Assembly (NCBI GenBank): GCA_949045875.1
Contig: CARPYP010000016.1
Location: forward strand, 1 to 34,844
From: an uncultured Clostridia bacterium
Lineage (GTDB): Bacteria > Bacillota > Clostridia > TANB77 > CAG-508
Direction of reading: 5' to 3'
DNA: 34,844 nucleotides
Positions 15,351 through 22,625 of the stretch are shown here, in pieces. The notes under the pieces are model-generated. The model saw only the letters and a list, made by a program, of their open reading frames with translations, searched no databases and was not told where the DNA came from. A program made the position numbers and the translations under genes. Within the stretch, counting starts at the first letter, position 1; the number at the start of each line of letters is the position of its first letter.

Positions 15351-16409
15351 ATGAGAAATTTTACTTTAAACGACCCTACTCAACAGGAACTACTTACCCA
15401 TTTACAGGTTACAGAGAAATTGCTTGCAAAAGTAGCAACTAAACTTTCTGGTTGCGAAAAAACAGCATCCATAACAGCCATGCCTGATTTAGGTATAGCT
15501 CATAATGTTACTCGGATGAGGGGTGGATTTTTTACAGGTGCTTGCTATAGTTGGGATTCAGATGTACCTTTCATTCCAGTGGACACAACAGTAAATGTTT
15601 GTGGTACAGCTGTGTTTAGACTATCTAAAGAGATTTCCACAGATAATTTTCTTGCTAGAGTCAATCACATTCTTGAAAAAAAAGATTCGAGATATACTTG
15701 GAATTATACCAATGGAAACCATTTTATCAGTTTAGTTAAATCTAATGGAGAATATGGTCTTGAGACTGGATATTATATGGTTGTTCATGCCTCTGCAAAT
15801 GAATACAAGAAAGATTTGTATCCAAACAGTGGTGTATGGTATGAAAAAGATATTAAAATTGAGTACGATGACAATTCTGCAAGATATCTACGATATATCA
15901 CAGGAGACTCAGCAATTCGTTTCTATAATATCGCAAAAAATTTAATTCATTTTAATATTGAAAGAAATCGGTATTTTATAGAATCTGTATTGGGTAGTGA
16001 ATTTTTGGAAAAAGAAATTGTGAGCATTCAACACTATGGTATGCCTAATGATCACACTGTTTGTATCGGTGCACATTGGGAACCTACTATGTACACTCTT
16101 CTTACTGCCCCTGGCAAACCAATTTACTTGGTAAAACCTGATGCCTCTGCTTTTGTTGGCTCTCCACATGGATTTGGGTTATCCTTAGCAAATCCTAAAG
16201 TTACGTTTAATTCTAACAGTATTACGATAGGTGAAAAGGTTTTCGAGTCAGGAAGTATTGAAATTGGCACAGATGCTATTAATCGTTGCTGTTCCACAGA
16301 AGTCGATAAACATGTGTCTCAAGTTCTCAATATATTTCCTGGTAACATCATTGGTAAATTATATCAAATTGCTTCGGTTTCTAAAGATGGCACTAAAATT
16401 TGGAAATAA
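15351..16409 (+). CDS. Divergent RtcB-like protein (putative RNA ligase family)
   Basis: A 352-residue soluble protein. It has, in order, motifs resembling those that hold manganese and the guanylate in RtcB 3'-phosphate RNA ligases: AMPDLG (43-48, cf. MPDxH), NVCGTAVFRL (82-91, C84; cf. DIGCGM), NGNHFISL (121-128, H124; cf. GNHFIE), MVVHASAN (143-150, H146; cf. VHSGSRG), QHYG (H228), and SPHGFGLS (271-278, H273; cf. the HGAGR site of the guanylated histidine). Order and rough spacing agree with RtcB. The Asp three before the Cys and the RtcB RKGAT segment are not seen, and it is shorter than typical RtcB (about 400-480), so activity is uncertain. AAGGAGG precedes the ATG. Base composition is visibly richer in G+C than neighbours, suggesting transfer. 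The phosphatase gene follows in the same direction. Confidence 0.6.
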   Translation: MRNFTLNDPTQQELLTHLQVTEKLLAKVATKLSGCEKTASITAMPDLGIAHNVTRMRGGFFTGACYSWDSDVPFIPVDTTVNVCGTAVFRLSKEISTDNFLARVNHILEKKDSRYTWNYTNGNHFISLVKSNGEYGLETGYYMVVHASANEYKKDLYPNSGVWYEKDIKIEYDDNSARYLRYITGDSAIRFYNIAKNLIHFNIERNRYFIESVLGSEFLEKEIVSIQHYGMPNDHTVCIGAHWEPTMYTLLTAPGKPIYLVKPDASAFVGSPHGFGLSLANPKVTFNSNSITIGEKVFESGSIEIGTDAINRCCSTEVDKHVSQVLNIFPGNIIGKLYQIASVSKDGTKIWK

Positions 16410-16487
16410 TTAATAATGGTTCGGTAACAATAGCACTAAAAGTACATATTTTTGTATTTATGTACTTCAGAATGGAGGACTTTTATA

Positions 16488-17054
16488 TTGAATTTAATAT
16501 TTGTAAGACATGCAGAAACAACCTTGAATAAATCTGGTATCTTTTGTGGAAGAACAGATTGTGATGTAACATTGGAAGGGTTAAAGCAGGCAAAGAACTT
16601 ACTTAAGGACAATGAGAAAGATTTTGATTTTATTTACATTTCTCCACTCAAAAGAACTAGGCAAACATTAGATGTAATTTTGCCTAATAGTAATCCCATT
16701 ATTGATGAAAGAATTATTGAAGCATATTTAGGAGAATGGGAGGGAAAAAATAAGTCAAGTGTCGATCAAAATTTATTAGCTTTATATAGAGTTGGTAAAT
16801 ATACTCCACTTGGAGCTGAAACACCTGAAGATGTAGACAGAAGAGTTTGTAGTTTTATTGAAAGTTTATTTGGTAAATATCAAAGCAATCAACGGATATT
16901 GATAGTAACTCACAATGGAGTTATGAAATCAATAAAAAGAAATTTTGTAAAAGATTATGGTAATATAATGTCTAAGAATTTGGAAACTATTACCATAACT
17001 GATACAGAATTTGAATATTATTTGCAAAGCAAAAAATCACAAGGTACAACCTAG
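16488..17054 (+). CDS. Histidine phosphatase family protein (phosphoglycerate mutase-like)
   Basis: A 188-residue enzyme of the branch-1 histidine phosphatase fold. The catalytic RHAE motif has R7 and H8, followed by GRTDCDVTLEGLKQAK, SPLKRTRQT, the acid E78 in EAYLGEWEG, and the second histidine H142 in IVTHNGVM. The substrate is open: sugar phosphates, nucleotides and RNA-end phosphates are all known or conceivable for the family. The start is a TTG at 16488, nine bases after GGAGG; this gives the family N-terminus directly. It follows the RtcB-like gene by 78 nt and shares its composition, so the two form one transfer unit. The last codons lie inside the terminator stem. Confidence 0.85.
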   Translation: MNLIFVRHAETTLNKSGIFCGRTDCDVTLEGLKQAKNLLKDNEKDFDFIYISPLKRTRQTLDVILPNSNPIIDERIIEAYLGEWEGKNKSSVDQNLLALYRVGKYTPLGAETPEDVDRRVCSFIESLFGKYQSNQRILIVTHNGVMKSIKRNFVKDYGNIMSKNLETITITDTEFEYYLQSKKSQGTT

Positions 17055-17070
17055 TACCTTGTGATTTTTT
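17031..17070 (+). terminator. Strong bidirectional terminator overlapping the phosphatase stop
   Basis: A perfect 17-bp stem (AAAAAATCACAAGGTAC with its complement) and a six-base loop, with A and T tracts making it work on both strands. The left arm is coding (the KKSQGTT tail) and the TAG stop lies at the loop. Confidence 0.88.
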
Positions 17071-17208
17071 TATATAATAGGAAAGTAATACTTTCCTATT
17101 ATATAAAGGCTATAATCGCTAGCCCCCAAAGATTTTCTCCTTACAGTCGAAAACTTTGGTAGGGCGAGAACAAATTAAAGAAAAATCTTTGATTTTTCTT
17201 ATTTGTTC
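17071..17208 (+). repeat. Dispersed structured element, copy B (full length)
   Basis: The best copy: a 5' hairpin TATAATAGGAAAGT/ACTTTCCTATTATA, then GGCTATAATCGCTAGCC, a CCCCCAAAG...CTTTGGTAGGG pairing that encloses TTACAGTCGAAAA, and a 3' hairpin with arms GAACAAAT...AAGAAAAATC and GATTTTTCTT ATTTGTTC. It starts directly at the T tract of the preceding terminator. No coding capacity. Confidence 0.85.
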
Positions 17209-17324
17209 ATTATACTAATATTTCATAGCACAGAAATTTCTACCGCTTACTTGTTGGAGTTAGGATTTTTAATTATTTCTTGGTGTTATATGTGCTAGTT
17301 TTTATTATTAAAACCTCTATTTTA

Positions 17325-17891
17325 TTATATATCTTCAATATTATTAATAATTTCTATTACTTGTGGCAATGATTCTAACCCACTTTTCTTTCCCATATGA
17401 CCAATTCCTTCTATTAACATATCTTTTGAATCTATAATTTTAGTAAATTCTTGTAAAATTTCAAATGGAACTATATGATCATTATCGCTATAAATTGAGT
17501 ATCTAGCCTTAACTAAACTAATAAACTTTTCTTTTTCTTCCATACTAATTGTTATTGGAGCTATTGCTGTATTTAAATCATCTCTCCCCTCAGTAATAAA
17601 GGCTTTTGCAAACCCAGCTAAACTTATATATAACCCCACATTAAGATTATTTTTGCTAATATATTTTATAAACATTGCATTTCCTATTGAATGGGCAATT
17701 ACAATTAGTTCATTGTTAAAATAAGCTTTGTATTTGTCAAACACTTTAAAAAATCCGTCTATTGTTATGTTTGTCTTAGTAGGAAATTCTGGAATAATTA
17801 TATTATAGCCTTCTTCTTCTAATTTTTCTTTAAAATATGTATAAATTTTAGGGACTCCATTAAAACCATGAATTAGCATTACATTCTTCAT
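17325..17891 (-). CDS. RBBP9/YdeN-like alpha/beta hydrolase
   Basis: A 188-residue serine hydrolase of the small RBBP9/YdeN group. The fold starts with MKNVMLIHGFNG, the nucleophile is S68 in IAHSIGNA, the acid is probably D136 or D138 in YSDNDHIVP, and H165 is in GIGHMG. Substrate unknown. The start at 17891 is supported by GAGGAGG nine bases upstream; an upstream in-frame start at 17912 lies before that site and is unlikely. The upstream region carries the palindrome ATTGATA-N7-TATCAAT also found at the STAND/RtcB-like promoters, so it may share their regulator. Confidence 0.85.
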   Translation of the reverse strand: MKNVMLIHGFNGVPKIYTYFKEKLEEEGYNIIIPEFPTKTNITIDGFFKVFDKYKAYFNNELIVIAHSIGNAMFIKYISKNNLNVGLYISLAGFAKAFITEGRDDLNTAIAPITISMEEKEKFISLVKARYSIYSDNDHIVPFEILQEFTKIIDSKDMLIEGIGHMGKKSGLESLPQVIEIINNIEDI

Positions 17892-17976
17892 TATACTTTT
17901 CCTCCTCTTCACTTTTCAATATATAATTTTATTATAAAAGATTGTAAAAAAAATATCTATACAAAGTTTTTATCAG

Positions 17977-17997
17977 ATTGATAATAAAACTATCAAT
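17977..17997. promoter_or_regulatory. Second copy of the ATTGATA-N7-TATCAAT palindrome
   Basis: Seven-base arms with a seven-base spacer, as at 15205-15225, about 85 nt upstream of the hydrolase ATG. On the minus strand the left arm is extended by AAA, as in the first copy. By shape it could also pass for a weak Fur-like site. Confidence 0.45.
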
Positions 17998-18019
17998 TTT
18001 GCATACGAATGTAAAATCT

Positions 18020-18054
18020 TTTCTGCATATATATTATCATTTGATATGCAGAAA
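18020..18054 (-). terminator. Probable terminator of feoB
   Basis: TTTCTGCATAT pairs perfectly with ATATGCAGAAA (11 bp) 11 nt after the feoB stop; the tail AGATTTTAC is only moderately T-rich. Confidence 0.55.
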
Positions 18055-18065
18055 GCTATAAAAGA

Positions 18066-19874
18066 TTATGTACTGAACATTTGATATGTTAATGTTGTAA
18101 CTACCCAAGCTAATAACATTTGAAATAATATTATTTTTATTGTAAATCTATTTGATTTTGTTTCATTTCTAATTGTTGCTATTGTCGCAATACATGGAAC
18201 ATATAATAGGCAAAATATCATTAGACATATTGCATTTAATGAAGTAAATCCAACTGTATTTAGTGCTGAATACAGCTCTGTACTTTTAGAGGCTATTTCT
18301 ATTCCATATAATACATTTATACTTGATACTACTACTTCCTTTGCAGCAAGTCCTGATATTAAGGCTACTGCTATTTGCCAATAGCCTAGTCCTGCTGGTT
18401 TTAATATTGGTACTAATATTTTTCCAATTATTGCTCCATAACTTTCTTCCGCATTTTCTACAAAACCTGTTGAACCAATATTTAATACTCCCCAAAGTAT
18501 AATAGAGGCTATAAATATTATTGTTCCTGCTTTTTCTAAATAGTCTTTTATCTTGTCCCATACATATTTTCTTACAGTTGTAATGTCTGGCATCTTATAC
18601 TCTGGTAATTCAACAATTAGCTTTTCTCTCCTAGATTTTTTATCTATCTTATTTGTTATAATTCCTATTATTATTGCAATTAAAACACCTATTAAATACA
18701 TACTTAATGATGCTAAAGCTCCATATTTTCCAAAAAACATCCCTGAGAATAATACATATATTGGAATTTTGGCACTACATGACATACATGGTATTAACAT
18801 TATCGTTTTTTTTCTGTCTTTTTCACTCTTTAATGTTCTTGTTGACATTACTGCTGGAACTGAACATCCAAATCCTAATATCATCGGAATACATGCTTTT
18901 CCTGATAAACCTAATTTCTCCATTATACCATTCATTATGTAAGATGCTCTTGCCATATATCCACTATCTTCTAAAAATGCTAGACATAAAAATAATATAA
19001 AGATATTAGGTAAAAATGTTAATATTCCCCCTACTCCTGATATAATTCCTTCTATAATTAATGAAGTTACTGCTTTACCTGCTCCTATTTCTTGTAATAT
19101 GTATAGTACTTTATCAGAAAACATTTCTAGTAGCAATTCAAAATACCCTTTTATAAAATCTCCTATTGTAAATGTTAATAAAAATACTATTGCCATTATT
19201 AGTATAAATATTGGTAGTCCTAATATTCTGTGTGTTAATATTTTATCTATTTTGTCTGTAATTTCCTCTTTTTCTTTTTTGTTTTCTATACATTCATTAA
19301 CTATTTGTTCTATATAATCATATTTTTTTGTAATTTCCTCTTCATTGTCTATTTTCACTCTTATGTTAGATTTTTTTTCTATTTGTTTTAATTTTATAGC
19401 AGTTTCTAAAAGCTCATCAAGTCCACTTCTATTTTTTGCAGATATTGGTACAATCTTTACTTTTAACATTTCTTCTAATTTTTTTATATTTATTCTCATT
19501 CCTCTTTTTTTTACTATATCCATCATGTTTAAAGCTAGAATTATAGGTTGTCCTGTTTCTATTAATTGTAATGCTAAGTATAGGTTTCTTTCTAATGATG
19601 AAGCATCTACAATGTCTATTATAATGTCTGCTTGTCCTTTTTCTATATATTCTCTTGATACCTTTTCTTCTATTGAATATGAGTTTAATGAGTATATTCC
19701 TGGTAAATCTGTTACTTTAATTTTTATATTATTATAATTAAAATATTCTTCTTTCTTTTCTATTGTAACTCCTGCCCAGTTTGCAACTTTTAGATTTGCT
19801 CCTGTATATGCATTAAATAAAGTTGTTTTTCCACAATTAGGGTTACCTATAAAAGCAAGGTTTAAGGTCTGCAT
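18066..19874 (-). CDS. feoB: Ferrous iron transporter FeoB
   Basis: Inner-membrane Fe(II) permease with an N-terminal G domain. G1 is GNPNCGKT at about 10-17, then the AGVTIEKK switch region, DLPGIYSL (G3) and NMMD (G4). The membrane part from about 220 shows the two Gate regions (including GYMARASYIMNGIMEKLGLS and GFGCSVPA) and ends in about eight membrane segments. About 602 residues, shorter than E. coli FeoB (about 770) but ordinary for clostridia. The start is set at the ATG at 19874, whose next residues (QTLNLAFIGNPN) match the family; a TTG at 19898 lies inside the AAAGGA site. feoA lies 82 nt upstream on the same strand. Confidence 0.95.
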   Translation of the reverse strand: MQTLNLAFIGNPNCGKTTLFNAYTGANLKVANWAGVTIEKKEEYFNYNNIKIKVTDLPGIYSLNSYSIEEKVSREYIEKGQADIIIDIVDASSLERNLYLALQLIETGQPIILALNMMDIVKKRGMRINIKKLEEMLKVKIVPISAKNRSGLDELLETAIKLKQIEKKSNIRVKIDNEEEITKKYDYIEQIVNECIENKKEKEEITDKIDKILTHRILGLPIFILIMAIVFLLTFTIGDFIKGYFELLLEMFSDKVLYILQEIGAGKAVTSLIIEGIISGVGGILTFLPNIFILFLCLAFLEDSGYMARASYIMNGIMEKLGLSGKACIPMILGFGCSVPAVMSTRTLKSEKDRKKTIMLIPCMSCSAKIPIYVLFSGMFFGKYGALASLSMYLIGVLIAIIIGIITNKIDKKSRREKLIVELPEYKMPDITTVRKYVWDKIKDYLEKAGTIIFIASIILWGVLNIGSTGFVENAEESYGAIIGKILVPILKPAGLGYWQIAVALISGLAAKEVVVSSINVLYGIEIASKSTELYSALNTVGFTSLNAICLMIFCLLYVPCIATIATIRNETKSNRFTIKIILFQMLLAWVVTTLTYQMFST

Positions 19875-19956
19875 TTTAATTATTTTTCTTCCTTTCAATA
19901 TAAGTTTTTATTGTAGGATAGTATTAGCTTAATCTATTTATAGTTTAATTTTATGG

Positions 19957-20196
19957 TTAAGTAATTTTTTCCCCTACAACATATATGGAATTTGATATTT
20001 CTTTATCTATTCCTAATCTTGTTCCTCTTACTTTTATTATTATTGCCCCATTTATTCTTTTGTTTAATATCTCTATTTTCGTTCCTCTAATAACTCCTAA
20101 TACTTGTAATCTTATTTTTGTTATATTATCCGTTTTTATTTCTTCTATTATATATTTTTCCTTTGTTGTGCATTTCAATAAGTTTATAAATTCCAT
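19957..20196 (-). CDS. feoA: Ferrous iron transport accessory protein FeoA
   Basis: A 79-residue SH3-like protein that assists FeoB. The fold is marked by LGVIRGTKIEILNKR in the middle and IIIKVRGTRLGIDKEIS near the end. No good Shine-Dalgarno site is seen before the ATG at 20196, which is unusual in this window. It heads feoA-feoB. No clear Fur or DtxR site is visible in the short upstream region. Confidence 0.9.
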   Translation of the reverse strand: MEFINLLKCTTKEKYIIEEIKTDNITKIRLQVLGVIRGTKIEILNKRINGAIIIKVRGTRLGIDKEISNSIYVVGEKIT

Positions 20197-20231
20197 ATTT
20201 ATATATATGCTATTTTACAATTATTTATTAC

Positions 20232-20256
20232 AAAAGGACACATTTTAAGTGCCCCT
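20232..20256. terminator. Terminator-like hairpin between greA and feoA
   Basis: On the minus strand GGGCAC pairs with GTGTCC (one wobble) and is followed by TTTTGT, which would end greA transcripts. On the plus strand the stem has one A-C mismatch but is followed by TGTTTTTT. Confidence 0.5.
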
Positions 20257-20260
20257 GTTT

Positions 20261-20312
20261 TTTATATAGTAGGAAAGTTATGCCAGTGGCATAACTTTCT
20301 GTACTAGATAAT
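20261..20312 (+). repeat. Dispersed structured element, copy D (diverged hairpin only)
   Basis: TATATAGTAGGAAAGTTATGCC and a matching GGCATAACTTTCTGTACTA arm form a hairpin like the 5' hairpin of copies A and B, with the stem extended by TATGCC. It follows the T tract at 20256-20262. The rest of the element is absent. Confidence 0.45.
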
Positions 20313-20325
20313 TATGCGGATTATT

Positions 20326-20361
20326 AGAATTGCTTTGCGGTTTCCACCGCTTAGCAATTCT
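20326..20361. other. Long hairpin after greA
   Basis: AGAATTGCT pairs with AGCAATTCT and an inner GCGGT pairs with ACCGC. It lies 15 nt after the greA stop. There is no T tract on the minus strand, so it may protect the greA mRNA end rather than terminate. Confidence 0.5.
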
Positions 20362-20375
20362 TAAAATTCGTTTTT

Positions 20376-20858
20376 TTATTTTTTTTCAATAGATAATACT
20401 TTATATTTTGCCGTTTCATTGTCTGGTAATTGTACCTCTACTGTTTCATCTTTTTTTGCTCCTAATAATGCTTTTCCTATTGGCGATTCATTTGATATTC
20501 TGTTTTGAGATAAGTCTACTTCTGTTGAACCTACTATTGTATATTCAAATTCTTCATCAAATTCTAAGTCTTTTATTCTTACTTTATTTCCAACTTGCAC
20601 TGTTTTTGTGTCTATTTCAGATTCATTAATTATTTTCGCATATCTTAGTTTGTTTTCTAAGTCTGCTATTTTGATTTCATTTTCTGCTTGAGCATTTTTT
20701 GCTTCATCATATTCTGAGTTTTCAGATAAATCACCAAATCCAAGTGCTACTTTTATTCTTTCTGATATTTCACTTCTTTTTGTTGTTTTTAAATAGTCTA
20801 ATTCTTTTTCTATATTATTATATCCTTCTTGTGTTAATAATACCTCTTTGTTATCCAT
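20376..20858 (-). CDS. greA: Transcription elongation factor GreA
   Basis: Rescues backtracked RNA polymerase by stimulating transcript cleavage. The N-terminal coiled coil (about 1-76) carries GDLSENSEYDEAK with the acidic tip residues, and the C-terminal FKBP-like domain contains SPIGKALLGAKKDETVEV. 160 residues, normal. GGGAGG lies close before the ATG. Its promoter lies across the end of the gene upstream. Confidence 0.97.
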   Translation of the reverse strand: MDNKEVLLTQEGYNNIEKELDYLKTTKRSEISERIKVALGFGDLSENSEYDEAKNAQAENEIKIADLENKLRYAKIINESEIDTKTVQVGNKVRIKDLEFDEEFEYTIVGSTEVDLSQNRISNESPIGKALLGAKKDETVEVQLPDNETAKYKVLSIEKK

Positions 20859-20890
20859 TGTTTTTCCTCCCTAAATGTATATTGAATATA

Positions 20891-20919
20891 ATATTACGCC
20901 AAATAATATGTTTTGTCAA
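20891..20919 (-). promoter_or_regulatory. Promoter of greA, overlapping the upstream gene's end
   Basis: TTGACA, 17 bases, then TAATAT on the minus strand, about 35 nt before the greA ATG. Its bases include the last codons and stop of the gene at 20894-21709. Confidence 0.6.
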
Positions 20920-21709
20920 GTATATTTCTATATTCTTTTTCTTTAATTTTTCCATTACTTCCAATTAAATTTTTAATGATAACTTGGTCTTTTTTAATGT
21001 CCTCTTCTATAGTTTCTATTTTGTCATTTCTATATAAGTAACTTTCATATATCTCTGCTTTTTCAAAATCTTTTGTCCAATCTAATATATTCATTAATCG
21101 ACTTTCAAAGTCTATTTCATATGAATGAATATTTATTCCTGAAAACCTTTTTGAGTTTACATTTATTTTTTCTTTTAAATTAATTAATATGGCATTATCA
21201 TCTATTTTATACTTGTTTAATATTTCTTCTTCAAAATTAAAATTAAATATTACATCTACATCTTGTAATCCTTTTCTTTTATTGTTCGATATTTCTAATA
21301 CGATACCTTTGTTATAATATAGCTTTTCTTCTATTATATGAAATTTCTCTCTATGGTTTGTTATTATTTTTATTTTATTACTTTTTTTAGTTAATTCATC
21401 AATATAATAGGAAATTAACTCACTATTTTCGTTCGTTACAAGTGCAACTTTAAGTTCTTTTATATCTACTTTCTGACATGATGAAATATATTCTAAAATT
21501 TGAATGACTAAAAATTTGAATAACCATCTTCCATCAGAAATTGGGATTCCTATTTTTTCAATTTTTTCAATTAATTCTATATCTCGTTTTAATTCTTTCC
21601 CTACTACAATACATATACATTCTTTCTGTTTCTTTTTTATATATCTTAATAAGATTCTTTGTTTTATTTTAGATTTTTTGTCTTGTCCAGATATATATAA
21701 TGCTTTCAT
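20894..21709 (-). CDS. Conserved clostridial protein of unknown function
   Basis: A 271-residue soluble protein. Its order of segments, MKALYISGQD, IVVGKELKRDIELIEKI, SDGRWLFKF, VALVTNENS, GIVLEISNNKRKGLQDVDVI, FNFNFEEEILNKYKI, and SGINIHSYEI, looks like two Rossmann-like lobes, the second resembling an NAD(P)-type fold without a clear GxGxxG. I recall similar proteins in clostridia annotated only as hypothetical. It follows lexA by 51 nt on the same strand and may be cotranscribed with it; a DNA-damage role would be guesswork. Confidence 0.65.
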   Translation of the reverse strand: MKALYISGQDKKSKIKQRILLRYIKKKQKECICIVVGKELKRDIELIEKIEKIGIPISDGRWLFKFLVIQILEYISSCQKVDIKELKVALVTNENSELISYYIDELTKKSNKIKIITNHREKFHIIEEKLYYNKGIVLEISNNKRKGLQDVDVIFNFNFEEEILNKYKIDDNAILINLKEKINVNSKRFSGINIHSYEIDFESRLMNILDWTKDFEKAEIYESYLYRNDKIETIEEDIKKDQVIIKNLIGSNGKIKEKEYRNILDKTYYLA

Positions 21710-21760
21710 TTATATCACCAATTAATATATATTAATTGATTTTATATTTTAGAAGCATTA

Positions 21761-22426
21761 TTACATTTTTCTAAATACTCCACTTACTTTTCCTAATATT
21801 TGACAGTCTGGTACGATTATTGGATCCATTGTTTCATTTTCTGGTTGTAGTCTTATATGATTGTTTTCTTTGTAAAAAGTTTTTACTGTTGCTTCATCTT
21901 CAATTAAGGCAACTACTATTTGTCCATTTTCTGCTACATTTTGTTTTTTTACTAAGATTAAATCTCCATCAAGTATTCCCGCTTCAATCATACTTTCTCC
22001 TCTAACTTTTAACATAAAACTTTCAGTGTTTCCTACAAAGTCTAAAGGAATTGGAAATGTATCTGTTACATTTTCTACTGCAAGTATAGGAGCTCCTGCT
22101 GTAATTTTTCCAATTACAGGTACTTCTACTAATTCTCTTCCGCCATAAAAGTCTTTGGCTTCTACTTTTTTCTTACTTATTTCCTCTCCTTTTGCATTTT
22201 TTATTAATCTTAATGTTCTACCTTTTTTATCTTCTTTTTTTATATATCCTAATTCTGAAAGTCTTGCTACATATCCATGAACAGTTGCTGTTGATCTTAA
22301 ACCTACTTTTTTACCTATTTCTCTTACTGAAGGTGCATAACCATTTTCTTCTATTTCCTTTTCAATATATTTTAGTATAGCTTTTTCTCTTGTGTTTAAG
22401 TCCTCTGGATTTTTTCTTCTTTTCAT
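21761..22426 (-). CDS. lexA: SOS repressor LexA
   Basis: Repressor that cleaves itself when RecA filaments form. The N-terminal winged helix (about 8-75, with APSVREIGKKVGLRSTATVH) precedes the cleavage site A110-G111 in ITAGAP. The catalytic dyad is S145 (GESM) and K182 (ATVKTFY). 221 residues, normal. GGGAG precedes the ATG. The leader holds a 10-bp hairpin at 22463-22496, and a direct repeat flanks the promoter (see 22526-22600). Confidence 0.97.
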   Translation of the reverse strand: MKRRKNPEDLNTREKAILKYIEKEIEENGYAPSVREIGKKVGLRSTATVHGYVARLSELGYIKKEDKKGRTLRLIKNAKGEEISKKKVEAKDFYGGRELVEVPVIGKITAGAPILAVENVTDTFPIPLDFVGNTESFMLKVRGESMIEAGILDGDLILVKKQNVAENGQIVVALIEDEATVKTFYKENNHIRLQPENETMDPIIVPDCQILGKVSGVFRKM

Positions 22427-22525
22427 TTCTAATCTACTCCCTTTCTTAATATGTAAAATTTGTTTGGAAAAGAATTTTTTTTAATCCTTTTCCAAAACTA
22501 ACCCTCATTTCTAGTATTTTCTTAC

Positions 22526-22600
22526 TGACAAACACCTTTTTCATATTGATTGCCTTAATGATAACACAAAGTTTTATATTTGTCAAACACTTTTTCGTAT
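22526..22600 (-). promoter_or_regulatory. lexA control region with two 20-bp direct repeats
   Basis: On the minus strand GAAAAAGTGTTTGACA at the -35 and GAAAAAGGTGTTTGTCA about 55 bp downstream are near-identical, embedded in ATA(C/T). Neither contains the CGAAC-N4-GTTCG box of Bacillus LexA, so if these are LexA sites they use another motif. Confidence 0.45.
22558..22586 (-). promoter_or_regulatory. Promoter of lexA
   Basis: TTGACA, 17 bases, TATCAT on the minus strand, giving a leader of about 125 nt. Confidence 0.8.
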
Positions 22601-22625
22601 TTTTTGAAAAAATTTTATTATTATA

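Noticed and set aside
16452..17054. Longer histidine phosphatase starting at the ATG at 16452
   Set aside because: The extra 12 residues are unlike the family, and the GGAGG site lies between that ATG and the TTG at 16488, which starts exactly at the conserved N-terminus.
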